In this document: in pieces, positions 63,759-64,000 of the stretch
How the letters are laid out: every line of letters begins with the position of its first letter
Numbering within the stretch: the first letter of the stretch is position 1
Origin: Bacteroidales bacterium UBA1309
Lineage (GTDB): Bacteria; Bacteroidota; Bacteroidia; Bacteroidales; Dysgonomonadaceae
Direction: 5' to 3'
DNA: 64,000 bases
Assembly: GCA_002307185.1 (NCBI GenBank)
Contig: DBTT01000004.1
Span: 70,977 to 134,976, forward strand
Translations under genes and position numbers: made by a program
Notes under the pieces: generated by a model
Told to the model about the DNA's origin: nothing
The model's input: only the letters and a program-made list of their open reading frames with translations
Databases searched by the model: none

Positions 63759-63822
63759 CAAGCAATAGCTTCGAATATTGCGGAGTTCTAAGGAATAAAA
63801 TATAATACTCGAAACTTATCCG

Positions 63823-63830
63823 TATCTTTG
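63823..63830 (+). promoter_or_regulatory. -7 box of rnpB
   Basis: TATCTTTG, exact TAnnTTTG, a few bases before the start of the RNase P RNA. Confidence 0.65.
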
Positions 63831-63835
63831 CGGCG

Positions 63836-64000
63836 ATGCAGTAGGCCGGCTTGTCGCTACGTCCACCACGGACGGGGAGGAAAGTCCGGGCAACACAGAG
63901 CACTATACTTCCTAACGGGAAGCTGTTCGTGAGGGCAGAGTAGGGTAACAGAGAATAACCGCTTCGGCTTCGGCTGGAGTAAGGGTGAAAAGGCGGGGTA
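63836..64000 (+). ncRNA. rnpB: RNase P RNA, 5' part (gene runs off the window)
   Basis: Catalytic RNA that matures tRNA 5' ends. The universal core GAGGAAAGTCCGGGC is at about 63879-63893, followed by ACAGAGAATAACCGC and GTAAGGGTGAAAAGGCGGGGTA near the end of the window. This is the bacterial class A layout. The 5' end is placed about 6 bases after the -7 box and is approximate. The 3' part lies beyond base 64000. Confidence 0.95.

Noticed and set aside
1..64000. CRISPR arrays, insertion sequences, prophage or restriction/defence genes
   Set aside because: No direct-repeat array, transposase, integrase or defence-type motif was seen anywhere in the window.

Overview
The window comes from a Bacteroidota chromosome, most likely a member of the Bacteroidales outside the gut Bacteroides genus. 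Evidence: SusC/SusD pair with a FecR/ECF-sigma regulatory module, promoter boxes of the Bacteroidota type (TAnnTTTG), absence of obvious Shine-Dalgarno sites, Bacteroidota-specific small families (DUF3098, DUF2795, DUF6340), and type IX secretion (T9SS) C-terminal sorting domains, which Paludibacter/Porphyromonas-like lineages have and Bacteroides generally lacks. The genus cannot be named from this sequence alone.

Layout. 1-5.6 kb is the 3' end of a beta-glucan utilisation locus: an outer-membrane protein fragment, a glucan-binding-type surface lipoprotein, a GH16 lipoprotein, a decayed second GH16 with a T9SS tail, and a non-catalytic secreted protein with two copies of a binding-type module. 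5.9-15.2 kb holds a small basic secreted protein, tRNA-Gly and tRNA-Tyr, ribH, a membrane TPR protein, recF with a DciA-like DUF721 gene, then a minus-strand run folK-queA-truB-uppP-DUF3098-ftsX and a type I pantothenate kinase. 15.5-22.9 kb has a lone sufB, a DbpA-like helicase, and the remains of a surface-polysaccharide block (decayed epimerase, Wzx flippase, SDR) followed by a sodium/solute symporter. 23-33.7 kb is mixed housekeeping: PafA-type phosphatase, guanine deaminase, engB, nadA, extradiol dioxygenase, rnhB, YhcH-type protein with a GHL10 glycosidase-like lipoprotein, DUF2795, cobalamin adenosyltransferase, methyltransferase.

33.9-44.7 kb is a complete minus-strand polysaccharide utilisation locus for an alpha-glucoside: ECF sigma, FecR anti-sigma, SusC with an STN signalling domain, SusD, secreted GH13 and secreted GH65. 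A stem-loop lies between susD and the enzymes and a terminator closes the operon. 45-64 kb is housekeeping again: ychF, quinone reductase, radical SAM, polA, prenyl synthase, deoC-mazG-dtd-uvrC-apt, mnmG, tRNA-Pro, argB, murF, a DUF6340 lipoprotein and the 5' part of the RNase P RNA gene.

The most notable signal outside genes is a pair of 16-bp parS-like palindromes (ParB binding sites) between apt and mnmG, with a weaker third copy inside polA, suggesting that this part of the chromosome is in the centromere/origin region. Other points of interest: a candidate structured minus-strand RNA upstream of argB, a strong terminator hairpin inside the murF leader, a shared unnamed binding-type module in the beta-glucan locus, and several decaying genes.
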